From assembly GCA_033085395.1 (NCBI GenBank), contig JANQBS010000131.1:46919-110918 (forward strand): a DNA stretch of 64,000 bases. Reading direction: 5' to 3'. Below, piece after piece: positions 11,244 to 24,924 of the stretch. The notes under the pieces were generated by a model. That model had not been told where the DNA came from and did not search any database. It saw only the letters and a list, made by a program, of their open reading frames with translations. The position numbers were made by a program, and so were the translations under genes. Position 1 is the first letter of the stretch, and the number at the start of each line of letters is the position of its first letter. This DNA comes from Xanthoparmelia taractica (taxonomy: Eukaryota > Ascomycota > Lecanoromycetes > Lecanorales > Parmeliaceae).

Positions 11244-12480
11244 GGCTTAAATTCAGGGGTTAAAGAAACGGGGAAGGAATTTCAAGGTCAGATCGATTCT
11301 TATATTTGATCTTCAGCAAAGTACTCAGGTGTACAAGTTGACTCCGGAGGAAAGAAATGAAGTCCATCTTTATAAGAAGCGAAGACAAGCCGGTGGATTC
11401 GGTGCAGCGAGTTCACCGAGCCAAGGAATCTTTGTTGAAAGCTCGACGTTGCATACAACTTGCATTAAAATTGACACTGACACGGCCGAATCTTCACTTA
11501 CTGGCCAATCAACATTGGCTCGCTCTTCAGCCCTTGCCGTTCATATACCTGAATCATCTGCCCGGCATCCTTCTCAGCATCTTAAAGTCGGAAGTTTCCT
11601 ATTCGGTCAAGTTAGCCGAGTCCCCAGCAGCTTGGGCGGAACACTTCCGGATACAGGATTCCCTTCTTAGATTTGCGATTGAGCGGCCACTAAATCGGAA
11701 TCGATCAAATGCAATATAAATGAGGGTCCGGAAGCTTACTATGAGGCGGAGGGAGCGAGCTAGGTTTTTGCATAGGGTGTCAGCCAATTAGTACGCTGCT
11801 CCACTCGGTTCTTTTGCTGAATCTGAATTTTTACCAAGTCCATATGCCCCAATACGTAAATCTATACATGTAAAGATTATGCCTAAGAACAGTTGATACT
11901 GCTTCGATTACACTTTTTGCTGAGCATAGCGCCTCGCAAGTCACTGAGGTAAGGTAGATGTGCTTTATCCTGGCGTCCAGTCCTCATGTTACTGTCTACG
12001 CAGTCCTTTCCGTAAGATGATTCTGGGCAAGGGGCACGGTGGAGTACAACTCAGCCGCTACTGAAGTGTGACCTATCGCGACTATGCATTGAGATGTAGT
12101 ACCCAAATCACTTGGACCTAACTCAAGAACCCATGAGACGCAGAAATGGCGAACAGATAAACATCTACTATAGAATAAAAATGAATGAATGGATCTATTC
12201 GCAAGAAAGCTTACCGGTTGATTGCTGTATTAAGCAGTTGTACTAGCATTAGCATCTCTTCAATACCTTCACCAGTGAGTATTCTAACAGGATAACTCTC
12301 TCATCGCTCCTATGACCAGAAAGCAAAATCTCTTCTCCCACTACTCGAATAGTGGGACTATGCGTTAGTGTGTCTCATGATCCAGCCCCTGTTCCAGATG
12401 CATGCGCATATGCGGGGAACACGTGTCTTCAAGAGCACTATATGTATGGGTCTCACACCATTAGTTGGCTCTTTATTCGA
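11244..12480. other. Intergenic, edge of the AT-rich block
   Basis: An open plus-strand frame (11357-11719) exists, but has no recognisable domain and overlaps another frame. From about 12480 the composition shifts abruptly to very AT-rich. Confidence 0.35.
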
Positions 12481-13883
12481 ATTCTTCTCACTTAGAATAA
12501 TCGTATTCTTTTATAACCTTTATTTAATTAATTTTAAATCATTAAATATCTATATACTAGATTAGTATATATTCTTCTTATCTTATTTATATCTATATTT
12601 ATTTTAATCTTTTTAATTATCTTATTCTTTTTACGTTATAACTATCGCTATTAAACGCTTTAAGATATTTAAGAAGATCGATATTAAGATTCTTAGCTAT
12701 CGCGATTAAGTCTTAAAATTAAAAGAACGTCTCGTTAAGTACGAATATAATTATTATAAGTAGTATCGAATATATAAGTCACGCTCTCGCCGTCGTTATC
12801 GTTATTATCGATATTATTTATTCGAGTTAAATAATAATTTAAAGAAGAATAATAATTTTAGAGTCTCTTTTATATATATTAAAGATATATATCTCTTTCT
12901 TAATCTTTATAAACGCTATCACGCTATCGATATTAAGTATTTTAAATAAATCTTTTTTAAGACGTTTAAATTTAAAAATCTTATTAAGCTAAGTCGAGAA
13001 TACGTTAATCGCGTCGATACGAACGATACTTAAAAAGTAAATAAGATAATATCTCTACTATAGTATTTCGAGGTGTATAATTAGATTATATATTACTATA
13101 TATATTCTATAGTAATTATTCGTCTATAGAAGATACTATTAGATTATTATTTTCGTCTAATTAAGTTATTAGTCTTATATAAATTTAATATTATTTAAGA
13201 ATATTATTATACGTTTATAAACGCACGTATCTTAAATAATTAGAATAATTTTATAATCTAGATTACTGAGAATAAACGTTATAGCGATCTTCTACTACGT
13301 AAAATAATCGCTCTCACCGATATTAAGTAAAACTTAGATTCTATTCTTAAATTCTTCGCTATATATCGAAATTTCAATAAGAGACGATATTCACATAAGC
13401 ATTATTAGTATATTTATATTTATCTTAATTATTAGTTAAATTATCTAATAAATACGTATTATAAGATTAAAATCGAGATCTTAAGTATTAATCTTATTTT
13501 ACTTAATAATAGAATTTCGAAGTCTAAATAATTTTCAACGCACTCGTAGATACTTATATTACTACTACACATAATAGAAGAATTCTTATACGCGCTATAT
13601 GATTAATTAGATCTAGATTTAATTAGTTAAGATTCGCTACGAGTAAAAGATTAGAATCGTTGATTAAAGAATTATCTAGATCTTATATTCGTAAAGATTC
13701 TTTTAACTATTCTTCGAAAGAGAGTAAAAATTAAATATCGAGATTAAATCTTACGCTATCGCAATTACAATTATTAATTAATTCTCGTAATATCTAATAT
13801 ATTAATAGCGAATCTTTAAAAATAACTTTAGTATAATCGCTTAGTCGAGATTAATTCTTAGACGAAGTAGTAATTCATCTACT

Positions 13884-14025
13884 TGTCACAGTAAGACTGG
13901 GATATATCGATAATGATTTTAATGTTGTTCTATCTAGAGTGTTGGCAGCTAGATATGTGGGTTGCCAAGCCCTCAAACGAGCTATGACTAAGCGTACCAC
14001 AGCCATGCTGGTGTGTACCGTGACA
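13884..14025 (+). mobile_element. Putative solo LTR, family A (142 bp) with 5-bp target duplication
   Basis: Ordinary-composition island inside the RIP-destroyed block. It begins TGTCACAGTA and ends TACCGTGACA, a 10-bp inverted repeat with one mismatch and the TG...CA ends of LTRs. It is flanked by CTACT on both sides (13879-13883 and 14026-14030). No second LTR or internal domain is attached, so a solo LTR is the simplest reading; a short non-autonomous element is the alternative. Strand is arbitrary. Confidence 0.75.
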
Positions 14026-14099
14026 CTACTCGTCGCTAGAGCTAATTTCGAAGCACGATAATAATTAAAGACGTATTTATAATCTCTTATTTCTATATA

Positions 14100-14700
14100 A
14101 AACCTTAGTTAATAATAATATATTCTAAAACTAAAGAACTCTAAAATACGCTATATACGATAACGTAGTAACCGTACTACTATAATAAGACTTTAAGACT
14201 TAATTCGTTAAAAGAGACTTAAAAGACGCCTTTAGATATATATCGATCGCAATTTCAAATTAATAGTTGCTAGAATTTCACTATAACGATCGCTATTAAA
14301 TAGAACGATATCTATTCTTCGATCTACGTACGTTATTATTTATATTTAATTTATTCGCAAAGATTCTTAACTAAATCTTAGTAATAGTTCTTCTTTAAAT
14401 TATAGTGCTTTACTATCTAAACGATTTCTTCGCTATTCTAGTATTAATCGACGATACGATTATATATAATTAATAATTCGATCTTATATATAAAGAATTA
14501 GACTTTAAAATCAATTACATTAAGAATATTATAAGTATCATAGTCGATTTTCTAGAAATTAAGTTCGATAGTATCTTGATATAGATTAGACTCTTTTTCG
14601 ATAAGCTCGTCTAAGCGAGAAATACGATTAAGAATCTTCTAAATCGGGCGATAATCTTATATCGCGAGCTCGAGTTACATCGGCAAAAAGTAAAGTTGAA
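14100..14700 (+). mobile_element. Reverse-transcriptase relic, RIP-mutated
   Basis: From 14216 one frame reads DLKDAFRYISIAIS, then two stops, LLEFHYNDRY, a stop, IERYLFFDLRT, LLFIFNLFAKILN, and YYLNDFFAIL. Further on are VDFLEIKFDS, IRLFFDKLV and NLLNRAIILYRELE. The order and spacing match a polymerase palm with a LDD-type box followed by the thumb-like segment seen in DIRS-like/other fungal reverse transcriptases. The box reads LND, and the in-frame stops fall where Gln or Trp is expected, both consistent with C-to-T or G-to-A changes. The precise class is uncertain (DIRS-like favoured). Upstream sequence to about 13000 probably belongs to the same element, which is interrupted by the insertion at 13884-14025. 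Confidence 0.6.
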
Positions 14701-14777
14701 TTTTTAATTTAGAATTTACGGCCCGCTTCGTTAGCGAGTTTTATACGCGACTAGCGTAAGTAGTAATCAAGCTTTTT

Positions 14778-14977
14778 CGTTAGTAGTCGTTAGCACGAAT
14801 AATAACTCTATTCTTATCGTTAGCGGCCGATAGCACGAATAATAACTTCACTTTTATCGTTAATAATCGATAGCGTAAATAATAACTTATTCTTAATCAT
14901 TAGTACTCGTTAATATATATAGTAACTAGTTTTTAATTATTAATCTCGATTAGTAGTATTAATAAGTCTTTTTTATG
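14778..14977. repeat. Tandem array, five units of 40 bp
   Basis: Five consecutive 40-bp units start at 14778, 14818, 14858, 14898 and 14938. Each begins (C/T)(G/A)TTA and contains an AATAATAACT-like core followed by a T-rich end; partial copies flank the array on both sides. The first units are the best preserved (TAGCACGAATAATAACT shared), later ones drift to TA-rich, as expected for RIP. It lies just downstream of the reverse-transcriptase relic. Confidence 0.75.
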
Positions 14978-17175
14978 CATTAATAGATATTAACACGATA
15001 AATATTTTATAATCTCTTAATGTTTATTTATTAACTATTATTATTTATATACTAAAGTATTCTATAGGTTAGCTTATTACTATTACTATCTAATACTATA
15101 ACTCGAGCCTTTATAATCTCTTAATCTTTTATATACTCTCTTCGCCGCTCTTATATTAATCGCTAAAAAGTCTAGATCGTAAATACTATTATATTAGTCT
15201 TAATTAATATAATTATTAATATAAAAGATCTCTCGACTCTTAATCGTAGTGAAAATAAGATAGGCGCTTCTTTTAATATATAAAAGTTTATAAAATCGAC
15301 GACTTTTTATTGTGCGTGAATTAACTGCATTAGACTATCGTGCTCGTTTCACCTCTATCATATTATGATATTCTTATATCTATCCGCTATATCGATATTT
15401 AAAAACGTTTATTAAAGCACCTTAAATTCGTTGCGGTCGCTCTTTTCAGTCTCTATTATTTAGATCTAGAATCTCTATTATAATTTATATTTATTCTATT
15501 AACTTATTACTTTAAAATATCGATATCATCGCTTACTCTATCTCGAATTCTTATATTTATATATAATCGCGTCGCTATATCTCGTTAATAAACTTCGATA
15601 TTAATACGTATTTAATAAGATTCTTTTTTAAGCGATCGAGATTAGATAAGTCGTTACTCGTAATCTTTTAGCTAATAATTAATCTAAAAATATTTATAGA
15701 GTAATTATTTACTTAAGTGCAATTGATCTCTCGACGATCTATATTAACGTTAAAATAAAGCTTATTATAATCTATATTCTTTATACGATCTACTCTAATA
15801 AATGAGATAAGAATTTTTATAAAGTCGTTAAATTATAGTCGATCTATAATAGTCTTTGTCCCTCGCTATATCTTATAATTATATTTATATTACGTCTTTA
15901 AAGGCCCGTTATTAATTAAATTAAATTTTCATCTTAAATCGTTTAGATTTAAACGATATCTAGTAGTAATAGATTTATCGTTTAAATTACTAGTGACTCT
16001 TAAAGTTACTTCGCTTTCTTAATATAGAATTATATTTGTTATCGCTATTATATTAACATTTCGCATATTATAATTTATTATCTATTTTAGAAAATTTTCT
16101 CGCTTATTCGTCAAGAGATAAACTCGCTTTAATGTTCCTATATATACGCGCTTAAAGATTTACGTACTATATTTATCTAATATATCGTAGACTCGAATAA
16201 TAATAATATAGTAACTTATAACGTGTTATTTAACGAAGTTGAGATATTCTTCGTTCGTATTATTATCTATCGATCGATACTCGCGTAAGACTTTCTTTAA
16301 TAGATTTATTCTAAACTTCGTCGTAGATAAATATCTTAAACTTTCTTTATTATAAGAGCGATATCTTATTAGCATTATAAAGTTAACTATCGCTCGATCT
16401 ATCTATAGTAAATTGAGAAAGTTCTTAATAAACAACGACGTAAAAACCGATATCAGTTATCGTAATATCGTCTTTTTCTTTTTTTTCGTTTATTAACTTA
16501 CGCGATTAAAATATAAGAATCTTTTAAGATTAGTGAAATAAGGAACTTATCGAAATCGATTATCTAGTATATTTTATATCTTAACTTCTATTCTTTTAAC
16601 TCTAATCGCTTTCTAAAACTATATTATTATATACTTTATTATATCGTATATAAAGAAGTTATATAGTATATTAAATATTTAAGCGATATGAACGTTAAAT
16701 AGATAATATTTCCAGTTAAAGTTTAAGATATTATACGTATTTATTTCTATCGAAATATGCGACTTATATCGTTGTCTAAAAAGTCGCAATTTCGTTAAGT
16801 TATAAATACGAGTTTTATAACTTATATATAGATTCTCGCGCTTGCCGAAAGCGATCTTATAAATAGGATAATAGCGATTACTCTTAACGAAGGTAATAAG
16901 TATCTACTCTTTATAATTATTCGTTATAATAGCTAGAATAAGATAATATCTTCGAATGACGTTATTCGCGTATATTAGATTGATTTTCACCTTAGAATAC
17001 TTCTTTAGCGCTAGTAATATTAATATTAGCGTAAAATACGTAAAGCGGCGTTAATAGCGACTTACGTCTTAATATATAGTCTATTACGTAGTAATAGACC
17101 TTTGCCTTAGCACGTTTATAAATAATAAATATAAGTCTTAATAATATTAATTCTGGACGGCGAGAAGCGCGTCGC

Positions 17176-17326
17176 TGTTAGGCTGTACGGAGCCATATGG
17201 GTATCTGTGGGGTACGCCGTATGGGCTTCATATGGGCAAATAGGGTGCGCCTTCGTATGAAGCGCGGCACCCGAACCCATGAGTCATATTTTTGGCCCTA
17301 TGGTACAATTGGAAAGCGCCCTCACA
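17176..17326 (+). mobile_element. Putative solo LTR, family B copy 1 (151 bp)
   Basis: GC-richer insertion in the AT-rich block, starting TGTTAGGCTGTACGGAGCC and ending GGAAAGCGCCCTCACA, flanked by the direct repeat GTCGC (17171-17175 and 17327-17331). Ends are TG...CA and imperfectly inverted (TGTTAGGCTG against TGTGAGGGCG). A second copy with a different target duplication is at 62184-62342. Confidence 0.82.
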
Positions 17327-20300
17327 GTCGCGTCTTGCGATTAAAATTACCTATAATAATATAAATCAACCACGTCTACTAATCCCCGTGTGTCTAAGAT
17401 AAATATATTTTATTCGTTATTAATATAATTAAAATAATAATAGCGTTAAAGAAGAGCTAATCTTATATCTTTTATTATTAATTTATAGTATATATCTCGC
17501 TAAAGATTAACTCTTTATCTATATTTCGTTATTAAATCGAAATATATATTATATTAAAGACGAAAGAGATATAGTCGATTATAAAGTCTATTAAGTTTAT
17601 TACATTATAATAAAGAATACTATATTTAATAGCTAATAGTTCTTTTTTAAATAAAGGTAATTCGATCTCGAAGCGTTTTTATTATTCGATTGAGATAATC
17701 TTTTTAATTATATGTATCTTCTTCTTTAGTATAGTCGCATTATCAAAACTAGCGATATCGTGAAACGACCTTAGACGTGTATCTTTGAAAAACTTGTCTA
17801 TAACGTCACTTAATAATTTGAATTTATATATTTAATTAGTCAAAGCGTAGTTAGTCTTAGACTCGAATAATCGTTACGCTACGTTAGGGTCTTCTAGCGA
17901 TAAGACTATAATCTTATTTATCTTCTTTTTCATAGATCTATTTATATTACGAGCTTTAAAATATATTTTTACGCTAATTACAATAAATAAGAAAGAGCTA
18001 TAAGATCTCTACGATAAAATAGTATTAATCGCGCTATCGAATATATCGATTAATACGTGAATCGAGTTAATATCGCGCTCGCAGGTCGAGAGATTATTAA
18101 CTTCGTCTATATCTAAAGTAGATATTAAATTAACTAATACTTCAGTTGTAATTAATATTATTTCTTATATATTAAAGATATTTTTATTACTATTCTCGAG
18201 ATTTATATTAGCATTAAGTATATCTCGAAATATATCGTTATTAAAAGCGCTAACGATATTAGCGTTAGCTGAGAATATAATTACTTATTATCTAAAGTTA
18301 GTAAGCTTTTAGTGAGACCGCTGCGTAGCAAGATTAAGAATCTTCTCTCGTCTATTATTTAATATCTACTTATAAATAGTAGTCTACGTAGATATAAGAA
18401 AGCTACTACGATCGTATATTTCTATTTATTCGATATTACGCTTTTTGTATTTAGCTAGATAGCGCTCGAGCTTATTATTACTAATATACTATTTTCTATA
18501 GAAGAGGCAAATTAAGAGGATAGCGACGCGGGGAAGGAATTAAGATAACGAACGTTATATCGTCTTTAGTATTATCACTAATATCTAATAGCTTATATTC
18601 TTATAATAATCTTATTCTAATAATTTAAGATAGAATTATATAAAAAAATAATTAACAACTAAAATAAATATCGATTATAAACGTATCGCGATATTGTAGA
18701 GTCTAATAGTAATAAACCTCAACTATATTAAAAATCTTAATTACCTATGTTATCGATATATAAGGACTATAGTCGCACACTACGAATTATAAACAAAGAT
18801 AGCGAATCACGCGATATTACTAATAAGACTCGAACGATTTATATCGTTATAATCTTCTCTATTAGCATTAAAGATAGCCTTAAAAACATTAAATTAATTT
18901 CGAAAAAAAGACCGCCCTAATATAGCGAATAACTCGATAAGTATATATACATTTTCGATATTAAAGATATCAACGCTATTCGTAGTTACTAATATTCTCA
19001 CCCAATAGCTATTAATTAAGATCGTTTAAAAGCTCGATATCTAAGATATTTAAAAGCGAGATGAGAGTCTTAATATTAATATATTTGATTAATTTATTTG
19101 ATTAATTATAAAAAAACGTAAGATGCGGCGACGAAGTAAAGTAGAGAGTGAGCAAGTTAATTTTTATGAAATTTAATATATATAAGTATTATTAGCGAGA
19201 GATTAACGAGAAGTCAAATCGAGAGTGACTACAAAATATGTTTTACTTTTTCACGCAGTAAGCTATTCGCTAAGACCTGGAGTATTAGCTAATATACGTA
19301 GCCCTAAGATCGAATAGAAATCTCAGGCTTATATTCTATTCGTATTATACTAAGTACGTAACTTCGGGAAATAATATTATCTTTCGTTATATCGATATAA
19401 ATATATCGAGTTTTCTCGAGTTAGGACGTGAGAGTAATATTATTTAGGGTTCTATCTCGTTAGATAATAAGTCTTTAAATAAAAACTATATAAAGATAGT
19501 TCTCGAATTTCATTATAATATAAGAATATAATAGATGGCTCTAAAAAAGCGGAATTCGAAAGATTAAGATCTTAAAACCTTAGGATTTATTAAAAATATT
19601 ATTATAATTTATATTAAAGAGAATATTAGACAATAAGGCGATTTCGTCTCGATTTTTTATTAGCGAGATTAAATAAAAATATTTAGATCTAAGATTATTT
19701 ATAAATTTACAACGATAAAGCGGGGTTATAAGAAATAGCGTCGGATAATTCTATTATAATTCGTCGGCGTTAGGGAGAATAACTTTATCTTAGATTGCGA
19801 GAAGTCTAATAGCTAGGGAAATCTATATCTCGTCTATATTATTTAGATAGTTTCTACTAGAACGTTCTTCGGCCATTTAAATATATATAATCGTATATTA
19901 TATCTAAACTCTCTCGTATTATAAGTCTTAGTTTATCAACGCACTTAGATTAATTTATAAGTGCTTCGATAAGTAGTAATTCTTCTAGATAAAGATTGAG
20001 AATAAGTAAAACGAATTATTAATATAAATCGTTTAAATACTTTTCGAGCTTTTAAGATAGCGTTTCGAGAGTAAATAATAGTTAAGATAACGAGCTTTAA
20101 CGTAAACTCGTATTATCGAATATTAACTAATATTTTATAAATTTATGTGAATTATAATAAGTGAAATTTAGAAGTAAGTGAGAGGGCGAGATGAAAAGTT
20201 AAATACGTTATCGCTAAATATATATAATTTTAAACTATCGAGCGATATTAGATCGTATACTATATCGTTATAATTTTCGATAGTCGTTATCTTTATAGTT

Positions 20301-23300
20301 AATAAATTATTTATAATTCGCCTACTAATAAGATAAATAATATATATCTTTAATAGATTAATTTCGTAATTTAAACGTAGCTAGTTTTCACCTTAATAGA
20401 ATCTCGCGCTATTTCTCTTACTTCTTTTTCTTTAAATCGCATATCTATTCTAATATTAAGTCGAGCATTAAAGTCATCGCATATAGACTTATAATTTATA
20501 TATTCTTAATAAATTATCTAGTTACGTTCGCTCTAAGTGAATTTCTGTATAACGAGACTCGCGTATTTCTTATGTCATATTTATCGCCGCTATAAGACTT
20601 TTACGCTAAAATTAATCTAAGAAATTAAATCGTAAAAATTATTATAAAGAGTCTTATAATAGATATAAGATAAAAGAAGAATATATGTGACGCGTTAAAG
20701 AAGAAAATAAAGAGGCAATATCTTATTAAGGCGAGGTTAGATATTTCGATAAATAGAGTTAAATTCGCGAAAGCTTTTATATAGCTAAAGAATATATTTT
20801 CGTTTATATTTTATTAGAATATCTTTAAGATATAACTAGAAAAATGTAAGCTAATTATAGCGAGAAAGATTATTAATTTATATTTACATTATCGCAAGAG
20901 AAAGCGATTATCTATAATAATTTTACTATTAATTAAGACGATATCGAAGATATATTTTCTATCTCTTAATGAAATCGATATATTCACGCGATCGAGTTTA
21001 ACTAATCGTTATATAATCTTTTATATCTTAAAAATATTAAAGAAAAAGAAGTTCTCGTCGAGTATTACGTCGAAAGAGCTTAAGTTTAATATATTTAAAA
21101 AGTTACTAAAGAAGAAGAGCGTATATCGATTAAATATATACGAGCGAGTTATATATAAGATTAGAAGTATAGACTTAATAATAAACATCGCTCGTAAATT
21201 TAGAGCGATCGTATTATAAATATATAAAAATAAAGAGAATTCGATCGCCTTTATTATTAAGATCGCTAAGTGCGAAAATCTAGGTATTTATTTAATATAT
21301 CTAGCTTTACTATCTTTCTATTAAGCTAATCGAAACTTAGTCTTTATTTATCGTATATTATTAATAACGACACGTAAAAAATTATCTACTCGACATCGAT
21401 AATCGCGATTAAATTTATACGATAGTATTAATTTTTAGCCAGCGCTTAATAGCCTTAGTAATTAAATATATTAAGCTGGCCAAGTCTATCACTTAGCTTA
21501 TATAAGAATATCTTAGCTAGTCTTATCTTAATAGATATAATAACACAATCGCGACACGCTAATTTACTTAGATTTCTTATTTCTATAGCGACGAAAGATT
21601 ATCTTTTATTTCTTTTCGTAGTAACTTAATTATTCGTATACTCTACGATCTTAAGCTTTCCGCACTTTAACGTAATATATATTATATACGCTTAGTCGAT
21701 AGGCGTAAGATATTTAATGTTTAAATAGATAATGATATTAAGTAAGAAGAAACGATAGTAGATAGCGATAAAGACGATTTAAACAAAGTTATAGAAGTAG
21801 AAAATGCGCGTGTTAGAATATATTATTTTATTCGATATATTAATACGTTACGTAAAAAGTAGACGCACGAAGTTATCGAATATCTTAATATTATTAACGA
21901 CGATAAAGAGAATATAGACGTTAAAAGATCGAGATCGAAACGAAGAAAAGAGAATTAGTCTATCGAAGTCTAAGATCGAGTCGCGACGTATTTAATTACT
22001 TATAACTACGTTAGATTCTCGCTAATAAAAATAGATTACGCGAGTTTATTAAATAAATTAAGTAGCTTAGATAAGAGTCGAAAGAATATAATTATCGAAA
22101 AGATAAGTGAACTTATCTTTTTATTAAATATCGAATACGCTAATAATGTAAGTAGTCGATAGAGCTCGACGATAATAGACTTTAGTCGCGAAAGTTAACG
22201 ATTATTAATACGAGTAGTAAACTCTATAATTCTTGGGTGGGAATTTAACTGCGTATAAAGTAAGATAGTAGTCTTTCGTCGTTAATATTAGATCGTAAAT
22301 AGTAATTAAGAAATAGTTATAAATAAGATAATAAAGAATATTATAGATCGACTCTAATAAGCGCTTTCTCTTTTCTTCTTATTCTCGACTTATTTTTAAT
22401 AAAATATACTAATATCTTAATAGTCGTTTAATCATAGCTTTATCGAAGACTTAATTAAGTAAGCTTAATAGTTAAGCTTAATAAACATTATCTCAAATTC
22501 TTCCCTCTCTTTCCTCTTTATATAACTTTATCTTTATATTTATATCGTAATATACTTCGAGCGATATTAAAAGTAGATATTTATTTTCTTAACTCTAAAT
22601 AGATAATATTATAATATATATTGTATAAAGAGAACTTTACTAATATAGTTTAAGAATAGTAGTTAACCTCACGATAAGCTTTATATTTTATACGTTTATC
22701 GAAAAGACGAGTAAGTTCGATAATATTAGGTAAACGAAAGAAATACGATACGACTATATTATCGTCTTAATCTCGTGGAGATAACAGTAATACGAGATAA
22801 TAATATTAATTATCGGTAAGAATCTTCGTATTATATATATAATAATGCTAACGATATCACGACTTAGTCGAATTCGCGACATTATATATTCTTATTTTTC
22901 TCGCCGAGATTAAGTTATCTAAAAATAAAGCCTTATCGAAAATATATCGCTAATAATAATTAATTAAATCGCATTTTATCTTTCACGGACAGCGGCGATA
23001 ATAAGACGCGAAATTATATCGTGGATATTCTTTGAGATAATAAGAAGTCTAGAAGTTAGGCGAAACGTTAATAGTCGAAGCATTATAAGTGTATTTTTAA
23101 CTCGATAATATCGATTTATATAATTAAAATTATAATAGAATAGATAGAAGACGATCTATCTTTATAATTAAAGTATAATTAAGGTACTTTAAATAAATTT
23201 ATAGCGCGTATATAATTATTAGAAAAGAGAAGACTTTACGAGTTATTAGAACTTAACGTTATAAATAATTAAATAAACTCGGATAACACGCTAACCTTAA

Positions 23301-24650
23301 TAAAGACGTGACGAATATATATTTTTATTTAATAAATGTAAGTAAGAGCTAAAGATATATTATAACTTTTCGATCTTCTTAGCGACTTTAGATCTTAAGT
23401 TATAAATAAAACGCGACTTGTTATATAGAGTACGATAAACTTACCGCATTATACTATCGAATAAAAACGCGATCTTTCTAAGCGACTATAGAATAATCTT
23501 AATTTTATCTTAATAAATTATAATAAACCTAAGAAACGTATAAATCGACTCTATAGAAGTATTATCTAACTTCTTTTTAAAGATATAATCGATTCTTAGC
23601 ATTAATAATTATTCTCGCATTATATTGAATTTTCTTTTATAATTAAACGATAACGTATAAATTAAGATAATAAAGCGTTTATCTCTTTTAGTTCTTTTTA
23701 TCTAAAGTTATAATTTTAATAATTATAGCGTTATATTACGCGATTTTCGAGTATAATCTAGATATTAGAAAAGTTTAATAATAAGATAAATAGAAGATTA
23801 AAAATATATTTAACGCTTTATAAGAAAGACGTTATTAATTAGAGTATAGTTATCTTCAAATAAATTAAGAATATCTAGAATAGTTAGAAGAAGAAGAGAA
23901 AAACGAAGATTATCGTTATAATTCGCTATCGAATTTTTTAGCACGTAATAGACTCTATTACTTCTTTAATAATTCGTAAAATCGAAGATTACTTCGCGAA
24001 TTCACTTAAGAATCTTAAAGCTATATTAGATTACGAAGTCATCGCGCGTAAGCTTAAAGAGAAGACTTTTATATACTTTAGTTAATCTAGATATTTTTAT
24101 TAAAGAGTAATAAATAGTATTAAAGAGAATAAGAGTGAGAAGATAGATTATCTTGTAACTCGATTATCTATAAAAAGGCTTAATAACTAATATTACTCTT
24201 AATATATAAAGAAGTTTAAAAATATTAAAGTCGCTATAACACGCGAGTAGAAGAAATAGCTAGACGAAGATAATAATAAGAATAACGAAGATATATATAT
24301 CTTAATACTTAAATATAACGACGATCGATTCTTAAAGTAAATCGTCGCTAATAATAGATAAATACTTAATAAGTTATAACGTAGAGGTGGTTTAAAAGAT
24401 AAAGAGTATCTTTAATAAAGAAAACATATTATAAGCGATAAAAAATATAAGATCTTTTAGGGCGAATTAAATAATAGAGTAATAGAGCTTAGAATAGATA
24501 TAATAGATCGCGAATTAAGCGAATAATATTAGAATTAGTCTAGATATAAATAGATTAAGATAAAGATCGACTTTAAGAAATATTAATATTTTCTTTAATT
24601 GCATTAATAATAAAAGTAAGTATAATATTAATTATTAAGATAGACTTAAC

Positions 24651-24924
24651 TACGAGTCGGAAAGTTGTGGTATATTTGATGGTATGGGACTAGTTTTTCG
24701 AATATCATATCGAAAGGTATAAGATATTCCATACTCCCATTGAGTTTTTAATAAATATACTACGTAATATTTTTTTATATTCTAAAAATACGTAAAAAGC
24801 TTAAGCGAACACTTATGTAATTATAAAATTCTATAAATAGATTAAAAAGATATAATTTTTTAAAAAAAGTTGAAAAAAAGTTGAAAACGACTATGTTCAA
24901 CAGATACCACACCTTTCCGACCCG
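24651..24924. mobile_element. Short inverted-repeat element (MITE-like, 274 bp)
   Basis: Left end TACGAGTCGGAAAGTTGTGG and right end, read inward on the other strand, CGGGTCGGAAAGGTGTGG, giving terminal inverted repeats of over 20 bp. It is flanked by the perfect 10-bp direct repeat TAGACTTAAC (24641-24650 and 24925-24934). A 9-11 bp duplication would fit a Mutator-like family; TA immediately outside the CG(A/G)GTCGG ends would instead fit a TA-duplicating family. No coding capacity. The right half matches the start of another copy at 63891. Confidence 0.75.

Noticed and set aside
14778..14977. Evenly spaced repeats as a CRISPR-like array
   Set aside because: Units are contiguous 40-bp tandem copies without spacers, in a fungal AT-rich repeat.
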